The notes: generated from the letters alone by a model not told the origin. A DNA stretch of 64,000 nt from Prosapia bicincta (GCA_036971475.1 JBAIZL010000002.1:50435229-50499228), one strand, 5' to 3'; shown: positions 10,741 through 23,574, counted from the first letter of the stretch. A program made the numbers and translations.

Positions 10741-12571
10741 AAATGTTTGGTCTCAAGTAATAGAAAAAGTGTAATAAGTAATTAACAACCAGCTCGTCAT
10801 GAACAGGAACAAGATTTCGATTTTTATTATATATAAACTCTAAGTTAGAATTTGCCTTACTATTGAATGAGGTTTGACATCCCTGAAGACACATACCACT
10901 TAAAAATACAAACATGCAACACTGATAATACCTACATAAAAAAATACGGTATTTACACAAACATAACAACATTCAAAACAGTATCTACCTGACTTACATA
11001 TATGCTTAAAGAGGCAAGTAGAGATCTTTTGTTGGCTCTAGCAAAAAACAGATTAACTTAAACTTCACGTTACGCATAATTTTCTGTTAAAAGTTTTCTT
11101 AATTAATCTATTTTCTACATAGAAATGTAACATATAGACACTTAAATATTCTCGGATAGTTTGTAATAGTAAACAAAGGTCTGTTTTAGTTATTAAACAA
11201 TGAGTGAAGCAAAAATATAATACCGTGCTACATGACTAATCTACAAAAGGAAATGCCTCTACTTCAAAGCATCATCAATTTTTTTAGCCAGATTTAACCT
11301 CACCTTTTCGAAAAAAATAATAATAATAGCAGCCATAAACAGTATAAGAAGACGAGGATCATGATAACAAAAAATTTTAATTTATAATTGTAAATTAGAG
11401 TTAAAGCAGTTCAAATAGTTACACGAATTCTAGGTGAATCAAAAGAGAAAAAAGTTAAGGATGGCTACTAATTGAAAAAACTGACAGTGATACTTCAGCA
11501 ATCTGATTATCATAAAATGAAGTGGAAAATGTATGCCTGTAACTAATGGCTTAACAAAACATTTCGTCCAAAATCGTGCCACAGGATCCAGTCAGTTATT
11601 CTGCAGAAATTAACCTTATAGTGCCCTTGTAACACAAAACAGTTTATTTTTAACCTGTTTTTAACTATTTATTAAATGTCTTGTAAATACTTCTTTAGAA
11701 CCAAAGGCTTCCTTTAATTTTTTCCTCTTATTTTACAATAAATCAACACTAAACACTTTAAAAATAAAATAAATCAAAATCAGAAAAAAATAATTTTACA
11801 ATATTACAGGTTTACCTCTATAGAAAATCAAACAGGACGATCAAACCATTACCTAAATATGCTTTGAACGAAAATATCATACAGTTCAATTACTTATATC
11901 TTTGACAAATTTTTACATTTTATAAAGTTTAATCAAAATTTTTCTATGTACAAATTTATCGTTTAATAATAGCATTTTTAAACAAAAGACATATATAAAT
12001 GTTTGATTTCTAGAACAATTGTTTCTCTTAAAAATAATACTCAATATTATTTGATTACTTCTTGAGCTACTAGTTTACTCTTTCACACTGACATATATTA
12101 ACATGTGGCATTTACCTATAGAAGCATCGATTTCTCTGATTAAAAAGGAGAACCACTTTAGGATATGTATCAATTGTCAAATCAAGCTGTCCTTATTAAA
12201 ACGAAGTAAGTAAGTGCTACTAAAGACAAGTCTCACAAATTAATATATGTCAAACTGTTTAAGGATAGTACCCAAATCCGACGATTCACTGATATTTTAT
12301 AAATTTGTCATAGGATAGATCTTATAAGAATTATTAAAAAATCAATAATTTACTGAACTGTACCAGTTTTGTAGGACAGTTTACTAAGTTGATGATACTG
12401 AACGAGAGAAATTTTTAATATATTTTTAACCTTTTTTGATCAAAAATAACTTTTAAGCCATCCTGAAAATAATCAAGACTATCTGGTTCATTTTATTTTA
12501 TGCCAGTCGATATTCCTTATATTACACATATTAAAATTATGTATTAGTATTTTTACAACAGTAAAACATAC
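10741..12571. other. Intron sequence, no feature recognised
   Basis: AT-rich sequence between a PLE remnant and the first coding exon of the membrane-mucin gene. Nothing else is supported. Confidence 0.4.
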
Positions 12572-12754
12572 CTTATCATTCTCAGGATTATCATGACGAT
12601 TTAAAGGATGAAATAAATATATCAATAATACAACCATTAACATTAATGCTAAGAAAACAAGCATTGTACACAAACACAATTTAAAGGATGCATCCTGAGG
12701 CGGAGGAGCAGCCCCTTTCTTAAAGTCACTTACTTCATATTTTCCCTTAGGCAT
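12572..12754 (-). CDS. First coding exon of a type II membrane protein
   Basis: Exactly 61 codons from ATG at 12754 to a consensus donor GATAAG|GTATGT at 12572/12571, phase 0. The protein starts MPKGKYEVSDFKKGAAPPPQ: a short basic, Pro-containing cytoplasmic tail without a signal peptide. A hydrophobic span of about 22 residues follows (about 27-48, with LVFLALMLMVVLLIYLF), then a polar juxtamembrane segment. Basic residues before the span predict an N-in (type II) topology. I prefer this ATG to one ten codons upstream because a possible acceptor (gtttttag) lies between them and ACACC precedes this ATG. The next recognisable in-phase exon is the mucin-like one at 634-2086, about 10.5 kb away. 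Small exons in between cannot be excluded. Confidence 0.6.
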
Positions 12755-15375
12755 GGTGTTTACACTAAAAACACAACACAATAACTAACAAACATTGCTC
12801 TCTTAGAGATAAGACGGTTGTGGTGAATAAAAAAAGAAAGGATAATGGAATTAAAGGATACTGAGGTAAGTGACAGGAATTACACTCAACCACAGAACAG
12901 GATATGCTCAATGTCATGTGAAAACTGCCATTATCACTTTCAAAGTAACACATTATCAACTTGCTCTAAAGTTTTATTTGTGATATTAGAAATAGTGAGT
13001 TCCTTAAAGAAAATATTGTTTGCTAGCTTACCAAAAAATTATCTTTAAAGCACATAAAAAGAAAGACTGAATATTAATTTTTTTATCATTTTGTTAAATA
13101 CCGCTACTGAACTTTTAAATGTTTGTAAAATAAAATACTTTCTCTAGAACTGAAGAACTATGTAATAAATATCATCTAAAGTAATAAAAATTCACCTTTA
13201 TAAATCTACAAGAAATACAGACCTCTTCATAGAGGTTTAGTTCAAATGCTTAGAATTACCAACTAATCAAAATAAATGGTAAAACTATAATTAAAAAAAA
13301 TTGTTAAACTGTTACAGTAATGAGGATAATAAACAGCTTATAGGTTTCTGGCATTTATGATAATGATAAAATGCACAAGATTTTATTGCTAAATTTCCAT
13401 TTAATTAGTAAATTCAAATTTTAAAAAGTTTGTATATTAACTTAAATTTCATTAAAGTTTGTATTTGGTAATTCAATATTTATTATATTAACTGTAAAGT
13501 GGAAATATACAGAGAGAAAGTTTTATTCATTTTATGATTTGTAATGAAATTAATGTAAAGTTATTTAGGTAGGCCAAAAGGGCTTGTTATATATCTACAG
13601 ACTTAAATAATTGTCAAGAAATATCATTTTGTTGACAATATTAATAGCAACATAACACAGGATCTTTAGAAAACCATTCCCAGTATTGATCGTTTAATGG
13701 AGAAAAACTAAGATCATGAAAACGTAAAATGAACGAGTTAGAACAAACCTGTCTAATGAGGTATCTCTTCAAATGTTATACTTTTATTACGCCTTTGTAT
13801 AGTAATACACATTTAAATGAATTTATTAAATTTGAAAACTATTTCAATTTAATACTTTCTTTCCAAAAATTAGGGACAAATCCTTGGCACTAAATTTCAA
13901 TATACTTAATTTTTCCCCTTTAATACTTTAAATCATTTTAAAAGGATATTTTTGCACTCAGTGACCTTCAAGAAAGATAAGGAAGATAAACAGCAATTTT
14001 ATCGGGATGTTTTTAAAATGGAGTACACATTATTTTCACCCCTCTTACTCACTATAACTGTTTTTTCTCAGTTCAGTTTTAACTTAGGTTGTCATTCAAA
14101 CAGTGTGTTAGTTAACTAAAATATCATTGTTTTCATGTACAGCTGTGAGTGAGAGTGTTACTGTGATTGATGACTTTATTAAATGGAATTTTAATTATTA
14201 TTATTAACAGCATTATTATGTCACATGGTGAGCTTGCTTCTTTATATATATAAGTTAGATGCACCCTTACAAAAGCTGGACAGTCTGGTCTAGAATATTA
14301 ATTGCATTCTCTATACAAAGTTGATAGAAATAAATTACACATCACCATTCACTCAGTGAATTTTATTAATACATGAAAAAAAGGAGCAAAGTTGAGGACA
14401 TTTTAACAGATTAACTAAATGATTAACACTATATCAAACATTATTTTAAAGCAAAAATTACTTTATTATCTGATTTGTTTATTATTTGATTTTCCTAATG
14501 ATGAATAAATCAATCACTTGTAAGAAATTAGATCTACAAAAGCCTTATTGAATGACTTACCAGAGCAAGTTATTTGGTAAACTGAATCAGTTATCTTCAT
14601 CAGCGATATATTTATACACTCAGTAAAATAAAGTTGTCTGGTTAGCTTTAGATTTTTGGATGCCCCAGCAACTAAGTTAACAGTTTATAGTTCAAATATT
14701 ATTTGATACCACTATACAATCTGTGTAAAAAAATCAATTATTTAATTATTATTATTTTTGTTGTCAAACCTAATGCCCAAAGTAATATTTTACTGGTATC
14801 ATGACTATAAGGACTGCTAGCCAAGTAGGGCAGTAAACATTTTTACCCTCTTGATGTATTACAATACAATACATTATAATGCATCATAAAAAGACTTATC
14901 ATAATACTTCTACTTTGTCTTCTTACCTTATGATTATCATGCAAAATTACCAATGTATCTCTTATTAAGCCTATTTTGGAGATAAGTATGAAAGATTGTT
15001 CCTATTCTATAAAGTTACATGTAATTATTTTATAAATGAATGAATTTTTCTCAATATTTAAATTAGATTGATTTCCTTAAGTTGCTAAAACTATGAAATG
15101 GTACCAGGTATTATATGTTCATATGTTAAGAATTCTGAACACTTTACCCAATTATTGATATTAAAGTGGGTGACAAAAACAAGCTCCAATTTTCAATTAC
15201 TCTTTCTTCAGATGAAGTAAGACACCCCTTATTATATCATTGACCTTACTAGGGACTAATTACCTCAAAAAAGTTTATATTTCTTGCCGAGGACAAACAG
15301 GTTTATATACAAATTAATGATGCATCTAACGGATCCTCTGTTTCTATAGCTATATCCAAAATTTGTATAACCTCT
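12755..15375. other. AT-rich intergenic or 5' region, no gene seen
   Basis: This stretch lies upstream of the membrane-mucin start codon and should hold its promoter and any 5' non-coding exon, but none is recognisable. No element ends or coding stretches were found. Confidence 0.4.
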
Positions 15376-15551
15376 TGTTGGGTAAATCCTTTCCTATTTC
15401 CTCAAATACAACATTGTGAGTGAGGAACAATTATTTCTATTATCATTCATTTTTTATGTACATTTTTACTACGATTGGAGCGCTGTCTCTACTCATCTTG
15501 CGGCCGAACGTAGTACTACCACCAATTAGAGCTGTGACAGACAACTGCCTA
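15376..15551 (+). repeat. 5' LTR of the BEL/Pao element
   Basis: About 176 bases from TGTTGGGTAAATCC to GACAACTGCCTA, nearly identical to 19888-20073 apart from a few substitutions and one short indel. The gag frame begins right after it, without the usual leader or primer-binding site, which points to a deletion at this border. Confidence 0.9.
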
Positions 15552-15559
15552 AAAATACA

Positions 15560-16218
15560 AGTAGTCTATAATAGAACTAGTTCTGTGGAACAATCCTCTG
15601 TTGACAGTAGGAGTAAGGATAAAACTTCTAGTAGGCCTTGTTTACCAGAAATTGCCTTGCCAAAGTTTGACGGATCTTACAATGAATGGATACCATTTTA
15701 CGATAATTTTCGCGTTCTCATACATGAAAATACGTCACTCAGTGACATTGAAAAGTTTCACTATTTACTCTCTGCACTTTCTGGTTCTGCGTTGAGCATT
15801 GCTCGCAGCCTTCCTATATCAGAGAAGAATTATTGCATTGTTTGGAAATCCTTAGTAGACAAATATCAAAACAAGCGTGTGCTAGGAATATCCTTATTAA
15901 ACACACTCTTTAGTTGTACTCCACAGCATAATGAGTCAGCTTCGACTTTAAATTATTTTTTAAGAAAGTTTTATGAACCGGTTATTGCACTTAAGGCACT
16001 GGGTATTCCAGACCTTGCCGATTTTTTGTTTCTGTATATTGCTTTGAGAAATTTACCAGTTGCTACATGCAAGCAGTTTGAATTACAGAACATTGATTCC
16101 AAAATACCTAAGTTTGATGATTTAGTGAAATTCTTACAAAACCATGCACATATATTAGAAATATCTCAAGATACGATATACACCCAACTCATAAGCAAGT
16201 TAATAGAAACCCTGCTCT
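15560..16218 (+). pseudogene. BEL/Pao gag, 5'-truncated
   Basis: The frame is open from the LTR (ATG at 15420, within the LTR) to a stop at 16218. It becomes gag-like at about 15610 with CLPEIALPKFDGSYNEWIPF, the hallmark of the DUF1759 gag domain, followed by the conserved helical region with FHYLLSALSGSAL. The residues before this, encoded by LTR sequence, are not gag, so the normal N-terminus is missing. A stop separates it from the next frame, which carries the zinc-knuckle part. Confidence 0.8.
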
Positions 16219-16285
16219 GAAAACTGTTACATCTTCAAAGCGAGGGTCCGCTGTTAAAAATTTTATTCCATTTTCAAATAGAGTC

Positions 16286-17446
16286 TTGGTCACTTCCTCT
16301 ACTGATGCATCTAAACTTTGTCCATGCTGCAAACTTCTTCATACTATATTCAAATGTCCTGAATTCCAACATATGAGCCCTGATCAACGTAAAGATTTAG
16401 TTAAAGCCAATAAACTATGTTTTAATTGTCTGAAAGGTACATATAGCGTGTCTCGTTGTCTGTCCAAGACAAATTGTTTAACTTGCGGCCAACGACACCA
16501 CACATACCTTCATTTAGAACATACTCAGTCTATTGTGAACGATTCATGCAGCACTTTGGTTCATCTTGCATCACCTCAATCCAATCCTTCTCTTCAGTCG
16601 ATTAAGGATTCAATTACTAACCCTACCTCTACTAGCTTAGTTCAAGATTCACAGCAGCATTATTCTACTGTAATACTAGGGACTGCAGTTAATCATGTCA
16701 AGGACTCAAACGGCCTGTTTCAACCTGTTAGAGCAATTATTGACTCATGTGCCCAAACTTCCTTCATGACATCTGCCTGTGCATACTGTTTAGGGTTGGT
16801 ACGAAGAAAATGTTCATTCCCTATAGCTGGCCTAGCCCAAAATGAGATCAAGGGTACTAAAGGAGTTGTCACGTGTATACTAAAGCCTCGAGACTCCATA
16901 ACTCCTCAACTAAATACTGAGGCTGTGATACTTTCAAAAATCACTGCTCATATGCCTAGCATTCATATTCCCACTCACATCGTCTCCAAGTTCAAACATC
17001 TATATTTGGCTGATCCCAGTTTTCACATACCCTCTCAGATTGATTTTCTGATAGCTGCGGATTTATTTCCTGAGGTCTATGATGGGCAACAGCTCAGTAC
17101 TACGGATGGCTGCCCCTCCGCTCTTCATAGCATCTTTGGTTGGGTTATTACAGGAAAGTTGAAGGATAAGCGACCTCAGCTTGCACTCACTTCATCAAGC
17201 TTGCTTATTTCAAGTCCAACTAGTATTGACAGAAGTTTAAGACGTTTCTGGGAGATAGAGGAAGTCCCTCATATGATACCTCCCAACCCAGATGATATCC
17301 AATGTGAAGAGAGTTTTAAGGAATTACACTATCGTGATATGGAAGGTCGTTATGTTGTTCCTCTTCCAATTAGAGAAAGTGATAACGTCTTAGGTCAGTC
17401 ACGCGACCAAGCAACCAATAGGTTAAGTACCTGGAGAAAAGGTTAG
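16286..17446 (+). pseudogene. BEL/Pao zinc-knuckle, protease and start of reverse transcriptase
   Basis: The open frame begins with Cys/His clusters (CPCCKLLHTIFKCPEF and a CFNC...C..CG..HH block) of the BEL gag C-terminus. The aspartic protease region (DUF1758-like) follows. Its active-site motif reads IIDSCAQTSFMT, so the usual DSG is changed to DSC, which should inactivate it. The end of the frame (RFWEIEEVP and onward) is the conserved start of the BEL reverse transcriptase. A frameshift near 17440 cuts it off. Confidence 0.8.
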
Positions 17447-18200
17447 GGCGTGATGCCAATCTGTATAGAGAGTATAAGAGTGGTAACCTTGCACACATGC
17501 GTCTCGTATCAAATAATTCGCCTCAAGAACAACCCTATTTCATGTCTCATCACTGCGTTATCATAGATTCTAGTTCATCCACTAAGGTTCGTGTAGTGTT
17601 CGATGCATCTATGAAGACTACAAATAATAGGTCACTAAATGACATACTGTTGACAAGACCTAAGCTACAAAATGATATTGCTGATGTTTTGGTAAAATTT
17701 TGATTGCATCCAGTAGTTTTAATTGCGGATATTTGTAAGATGTACAGGCAAATATTAGTCCGTTCACAAGATCGAAAGATCAGTATATTCTCTGGCGGGA
17801 AAACCCCAACGAGTCGATCCAGGAATTTGAACTCATGACAATTACGTATGGTGTTTCATCTGCTACTTATTTGGCTTTGCGAACATTGAAACAACTTGCT
17901 ATAGACGAAGGAGATAAGTTCCCTCTTGCAGTCAAGGTTCTTCAAGAGGACATTTATATTGATGATATTCTGACAGGCGCAGCGAATGTTCAAGAAGCAT
18001 TGGATTTACAAAATCAACTTATAAATCTTCTTGCATTGGGAGGATTCAGTCTTTATAAATGGAGCAGCAATTACTCTAGCTTACTTGAGGCTATACCTGA
18101 CAAACACAAGGAAGTTCCTATTTCGTTGGATTCAGATGGAAGTCACATCATCAAGATTTTAGGTCTTCATTGGATTGCTAAATCAGACATGTTCTCTTGA
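17440..18200 (+). pseudogene. BEL/Pao reverse transcriptase, broken
   Basis: Three frames together cover the palm of the polymerase. One piece (17497-17703) has VRVVFDASMKTTNNRSLND and a stop at 17701. A shifted piece follows with VLIADICKMYRQI, the first catalytic Asp block. The last (17835-18200) carries YIDDIL, the catalytic YxDD box, and GGFSLYKWSSN. A stop at 18198 ends it. At least two lesions make it non-functional. Confidence 0.85.
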
Positions 18201-18225
18201 AGTATAACTCCCATCAACCTAATAT

Positions 18226-18900
18226 ACACAAAACGTGCCATTTTATCCCATATCTCACGCATATTTGATCCTCTCGGTTGGCTATCCACTGTGATTATAT
18301 TGGCCAAAACCATAGTTCAAAGACTTTGGATACTTGGGCTTAGTTGGGATGATGAAGTTCCCCCAAACATTCAAAAGGAATGGGCAACCTTTGCTTCGGA
18401 ACTACACCGTCTATCTAATATAAAATTAAGCCGGTTTACAGTGTTTCCGGGGTCAGGCCCATGCTACCTTGTAGGTTTTTCCGATGCTTCTGAAAAAGGA
18501 TACAGTGCTGTAATTTATTTGATTGACTGTACAACCAACCCAGCTACATCTCATCTTATTATTGGGAAGTCAAAAGTGGCAAGTCTTAAAACACTTTCTA
18601 TTCCTCGGTTGGAACTTTGTGGAGCATTATTACTTTCAAGAATGTTTGATTATCTTAAAAAATGTTTAAGTGAAATTTTGCAAATAGAAGGTATATTTGC
18701 ATTTACTGATTCAATGGTGGTGAATAATTGGCTAAAAACACCTCCTTATTTGCTCAAACCTTTGTTGCTAACTGTGTGACAGAAATATTGGAGATATTAG
18801 ATCCTAACAGCTGGCATTATGTGTCAACAAATCTAAACCCAGCGGATTGTAGTTCTCGGGGTCTGTTCCCTAGTCAACTCATAGCTCATTCGCTTTAGTG
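18226..18900 (+). pseudogene. BEL/Pao RNase H region
   Basis: After the stop at 18198 the frame resumes with RIFDPLGWLSTVIILAK, the BEL connection motif (FDPLGL), then the RNase H domain with VGFSDASEKGYSAV (first catalytic Asp), RLELCGALLLSRM (Glu) and AFTDSMVVNNWL (Asp). A stop at 18777 breaks it, and the last part (NPADCSSRG-like) lies in another frame to about 18895. Confidence 0.8.
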
Positions 18901-18910
18901 GTTCGGCCCA

Positions 18911-19768
18911 TTGTTCATGACATCACCCATAAAGGAATGGTCGCTGCGGTACGCACCTTGCTCAAGTACGAATGTATTACCAGATATCAAGTTGAATATT
19001 GATACTATTTGTGTTGCTGAAACCAAAACACCAAGTTTTAATTTAATTGATAAATTGTCTTCGTTTACCAGGTTAATAAGAGTAACCGCCTGGTGCAAAC
19101 AATTTATAACAAACTGTCATACACAATCTAAAGTTAAAGGTTCATTATCTCATACTGAGTTAGGTTCATCTCTACATTTCTGGATTCAATACACACAGAA
19201 AAGGTACTTTGAAGAAGATCAAATTTCACTTAAAGGTGGAGGCGAGGCATCAAATGCCCTTAGGAAACTGAACCCTTTTTTGGACAATCGTGGGCTTCTT
19301 AGGGTGGGGGGTAGGCTTTGGAATGCTGCCTTGCCACAAGACTTTAGACATCCTATTCTACTACCCAAGTTAAGCCGCTTGACTACACTTTTAATAGAGC
19401 ATTATCACAAATCTTATTTACATGTTGGACCACGCACACTACAATCATTTATTCAACAAAAGTATTGGATTCTGAGTATTCGTAGAGCTATTAGGTCCAC
19501 ATTCTCCAAATTTCTCACCTGTAATAAAATGAAGCCAACGTTCATACAACCTCGTAGTAAATGGACAACGGAATCACCAAACGTATCTAAAGGTGACTTG
19601 GTACTCCTTCAAGATACCCACTCTCCAACATTACGTTGGCAGTTGGGAAGAACTGAAGATACATTCCCAGGAAAGGATGGTGTTGTGCGGGTCGTATCAG
19701 TACGAACCACGCGAGGGACTTTCCGACGCCCAGTCGTCAAGATAAGTCCTCTCCCTTACCATGACTAA
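18911..19768 (+). pseudogene. BEL/Pao integrase lacking its catalytic core
   Basis: The frame of 285 codons has the integrase N-terminal region: NRGLLRVGGRLWNA, then a His-His/Cys-type zinc-binding block with IEHYHKSYLHVGPRTL and a later CNKMKP. Straight after this, near 19545, it passes to WTTESPNVSKGDLVLLQD, the C-terminal DUF5641 domain, ending in RRPVVKISPLP. The whole rve catalytic core with its D,D-35-E residues is missing without a change of frame. The product could not integrate DNA. Copies of this kind may come from an internal deletion during reverse transcription. Confidence 0.85.
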
Positions 19769-19872
19769 AGAACATTTTTAATATCACAAGTCGTTTTAGT
19801 TCAAGAAGTGTTATTTTTTGTTGTTTAATGTGTGTTTTATTTCTATTTAATTGAGAAAACTTTATTCTGTTT

Positions 19873-19887
19873 TCGGTGGGGGGAAAA
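19873..19887 (+). other. Polypurine tract of the BEL/Pao element
   Basis: CGGTGGGGGGAAAA lies directly before the TGTTGGG start of the 3' LTR, where the plus-strand primer of LTR retroelements is expected. Confidence 0.75.
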
Positions 19888-20073
19888 TGTTGGGTAAATC
19901 CTTTCCTATTTCCTCATTTTTCCTCAAATACAACATTGTGAGTGAGGAACAATTATTTCTATTATAATTCATTTTTTATCTACATTTTTACTACAATTGG
20001 AGCGCTGTCTCTACTCATCTTGCGGCCGAACGTAGTACTACCACCAGTTAGAGTTGTGACAGACAACTGCCTA
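19888..20073 (+). repeat. 3' LTR of the BEL/Pao element
   Basis: About 186 bases, matching the 5' LTR but with a roughly 9-base duplication near its start (CCTCATTTTTCCTCA). Confidence 0.9.
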
Positions 20074-20684
20074 CAAGTAAGTGAACTTTCCCACTAACTC
20101 TTTTAGATTTCATAGCTAACCTTGCCTTAACATCCTACATTCTATTTTGGGGTATATTTGCGTCAAATACTATTATTTCGTTAATATAATTATAGCAACA
20201 GTTTGTCAGTAATTTTTACTTAATTATTGCACAAAAACCTCTTTTGAGCAAGATGTCTTTAATTAGTCTCCTATGAAGGATTACACAAGGATTCTATATG
20301 TGGATATAATGTCTTTGTGGTTTGGCAGAACATGATAGAACTAAAAACCTTTCATACTTTGATTCTCACAATTCCAGAATAGCTTTCATACTGTAAATAA
20401 GGACAATCTAGTTAAAAATAGAGATGATAGTTGTTTCCAACACTCAGTATTTGGAAACCATACCTTAGACAGATCACCCACTAGATACCTTAAGTCTTGT
20501 CCATACTACTGGACAAAGTCAAGCGATTGTCTTTACGAATGTCTCTAGACATGTCTAAGGAATGACTAAGACATGTATCTAGACATTTTAGAGATTTTGT
20601 TGCATGTACATATTTGTTGAATAGTTGCTAGATATGGCTGACCTTATTGGGATCGCTGTTTGCACCCTGTTATAATTTTGAATA

Positions 20685-21065
20685 GTGAAAAAAAGCAGAA
20701 GAGGAGGCGTTGGTGCAGACATTAAATTTTTGCAGAGAGATCTTGTTTCTGTTGTAATTTACTTTCAACACCAAAATTGGAAGATGTGATGGGATTCCAA
20801 AACTTACCAGTTTGACTCCAAGTGATTTTGAAGAATTACTACACCTTTTAAGCAGAAATATTGCGAAAAAAGAAAGCTCATTTAGAGAAACCCTTCCACC
20901 ATCTCTGAGGTTGGCAGTGACACTCCGTTTTTTGGCAAGTGGAGAATCGTTAACCAGCGTAGCCTAATGTACACTTTTAGGATATGGAAGCAATGTATTT
21001 CAAAGATTATACCTGAAGAATGCAAAGCCATTATACAATGTCTAAAAGGATTTGTAAAGGTAGGT
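20685..21065 (+). pseudogene. Harbinger/PIF transposase, N-terminal remnant
   Basis: A frame starting KQKRRRWCRH, with an early stop and then IFAERSC, leads into SLTPSDFEELLHLLSRNIAK and LRLAVTLRFLASGESLTSVA. These are the typical N-terminal blocks of Harbinger nucleases (RRRWWVHP..., FEELL, RLALTLRFLATG). After a stop and a frame change it continues with ISKIIPEECKAIIQCLKGFV and a possible donor (AAG|GTAGGT). No DDE catalytic part was found downstream. The flanks near 20550-20620 and 21465-21500 share the words GACATGTCT and GATTTTGTTGCA, perhaps element ends. Confidence 0.65.
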
Positions 21066-23568
21066 CCCTATAAATAATAATATTGTAATTTAATCACAAA
21101 TAAACAATATTTATTTATTTTGTAAAACATAAATGGAGTTAAAAAACCATAAAAAAACTACAAATTACTTTTCAGATGCATTTCTTTTTTTAATGCAATT
21201 TTTATAATTAGGATTTTTAACTTTCCATAAACTGTTTGCACAGTGAAAACCTTCTATAAAAAACAAAACGTTTTCCGTAGGCCACATATTTAAATAATAA
21301 AAACAATCGGAAATAAAACTTGAGCAAAATAAACAAAAAGAATTGAATAATAAGTACAGTTTTCCTCACGACTCAATGATAAGAATTAGCGGTAATGTCT
21401 CACAAAAAGTCCACACAACGAAATGTTGCGCAACATCATCTAGTCTCCCATCTGAGATGGAAGACAAATGTTCTGCGATTTTGTTGCAGAGACATGTCTA
21501 TAGATAATAGAGTTATATATAGACATAGATAACACAAGGTAATATGTTACTGTGAAGCACGTGCTTGAAAGGAATGGCTGTAAAAGCAATTTCATTAATG
21601 AAGAAACCATTAACAGGATCCCTTATTTAACAAAGTTCAACCTTGTGAATAACCACATTATATGGAGAGCGGAGAAGTTCAACCTACTTTCCAACCATCA
21701 AATTAGGTTTTGTAAGCAGAAAAGTACCAGATACACCATCCAGAATTTAAGAAGAGTTCTAAATACATCGATTATAGAGCTTGAAACAGATATAATATTC
21801 AATTTTATTGCTGACATTTTTAGAATTATCAGTTTAAAAAATTGGATTTTGATCTGCAGTACTCCATTCTTTGTTCAACTTTAAAAAACAAAACAAAATC
21901 TATTATTGCACTTTTCATAACATTTCAAAGCTTCAGTTACATCAGGATTGTTTTAACCTATTTTCATCATTCAAAATACATTTCTTTTCACATAAACTAT
22001 AAATGAAAGGAAATAATTATGAAATATCTGTAAATTTTCAACAATATTAAATATGATAACTGGTTTTTTGACAAAAACAAATTCAACAAAATTAAAATTG
22101 TTTAATAAATTCATAATAATAAATCTTACATATGTATCATTCCAATTTAATTTACAGCATAAATTTACATAACATGAAATATTTTTTAAACAAATTAAAA
22201 ATATTATTTTAATGAAAAAACAATAACTCACACTTGTTTTGTGGCTTGGAGCTCATTCCTTCATTTTTCATCATTCAACACATTGCCTGCAGCACATTTG
22301 GGATTTGACTTAAGTCTCCTGAAGAAAGAAAATAGGAACTCCCCTAACACCAATACATAGTTTAAATTCCATTCTTCACTTAACTATTATTATTAATAAT
22401 TAAAACTGATAAAAAATAATTAGACAGAGAGAGAGAGAGAGAGAGATTTACTAACAATTTAATAAATAATATTTGCAATTTGTGAAAAGAAAGTATCACA
22501 CAGTTAACCAAAAAATATGAGCACCAAAATTTTTTTGTAAAAGCTAAATTTTTAAAGTTGATTTATTATCTATTTTATGAATTTATAACCACTATCTCAA
22601 TATACAGAAAAAAACTAAAATGCACAATATTAAAAAAAAAAACATTCTGTTTTTGGATGCCTATTTGCAAAAAAAAAATTGACGAGGCAGTGGAACCCAA
22701 TGGTTTTATTAATGAATGGAATCAAGGTTCTTCTTGTGAGCTGGTTGTTATCCCCACTGATTATAAATTCCCCACATCTGATGGTACTAATACATCAACA
22801 ACCACAATGGTTTGGTATAGTATATATCAGCAGCTTATTTATATCTGTGTTAAATGTGTTAACAGATATAAATTGTGGATCAGATATGGCAGAGAAAGGT
22901 ACATTTTTGAAATAACTAGTACTCAATATTTCAAAAGCGTGGAAGCATGTGGGTCAGAGCATTACTTTCCTTTGGTAACAGCATTTGACTTTTAGTTGGC
23001 ATCGATTAAATGTGGATTTTAGAATATCTTTTTTCTGGGTAAGACGTCTTTATTACGAATAGAAAATCAATAACTGCAGTTCAACATAAGTTTTACCACA
23101 GACTGAAGTTTACCAAATATTTGATATTTGTTTTTAAAAATCTTGTTTCGAAACTAAATTAAGATGTTTATTAGTATTTATATTAATCTCACGAGACACT
23201 AATATGGCAAACAAAAAAATATACCTTACAGTGTGGAATGCCTAAAGAACACAGAAAATATCAACTTCGTTTTCATTCCCCTAAAATTAAAAATATTAAA
23301 AATAAGACAAAAATAGCCTCTCTTTACAATATATATACAACTAAATAAGCTCAGGTTTTTTTATAAAACACAGATCTATGTTATACTACAATTTAATAAA
23401 GCTACAAAGTCTTTCGTTAGGGAAGGTTTAGTTTAAAAAAATAATAATAATAAAGTTTTCCAAATGTTAGCCAACTTGTTGACTATTGAACTGTACATGT
23501 AGGGTATTTATATCATTACAGCACACAAAATAGTAGTACTTTTTCACAGGTTATGTTAGTAAACGTTA
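21066..23568. other. Intergenic stretch, no gene supported
   Basis: It holds the possible end of the Harbinger remnant and a (GA)n run at about 22425-22446. An open frame of 110 codons (21552-21884) and one of 145 codons (22558-22995) do not resemble anything I know and have no supporting splice sites. The latter has an overlapping frame of 78 codons, which speaks against both. Confidence 0.35.
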
Positions 23569-23574
23569 TTTATT
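23569..23574 (-). promoter_or_regulatory. Possible polyadenylation signal of FIG4
   Basis: AATAAA on the minus strand about 255 bases after the FIG4 stop codon. It is a plausible poly(A) signal, but the hexamer is common in such AT-rich sequence. Confidence 0.3.

Larger units (their letters stand above)
15376..20073 (+). mobile_element. BEL/Pao LTR retrotransposon, defective
   Basis: A 4.7-kb element bounded by two nearly identical LTRs beginning TGTTGGGTAAATCC. Between them, in order, are gag (DUF1759-like), zinc-knuckle and aspartic protease, reverse transcriptase with YIDD, RNase H, the zinc-binding N-terminal part of integrase, and the DUF5641-like C-terminal domain, which is the BEL/Pao gene order. 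It is broken by stops and frameshifts near 16220, 17440, 17700, 18200 and 18780. The start of gag is missing, and the catalytic core of integrase is absent. The similar LTRs suggest a fairly recent insertion. No clear target-site duplication was found. Confidence 0.9.

Noticed and set aside
7548..20505. Shared 17-base word TACCTTAAGTCTTGTCC at 7548 and 20487 as a common element end
   Set aside because: The flanking sequence does not match beyond the word, and one such coincidence is not unlikely in 64 kb of biased sequence.
22558..22995. 145-codon frame as a gene or second Harbinger exon
   Set aside because: It has no DDE or other transposase motif, an overlapping frame on the same strand is also open, and no fitting splice sites or homologous blocks were recognised.
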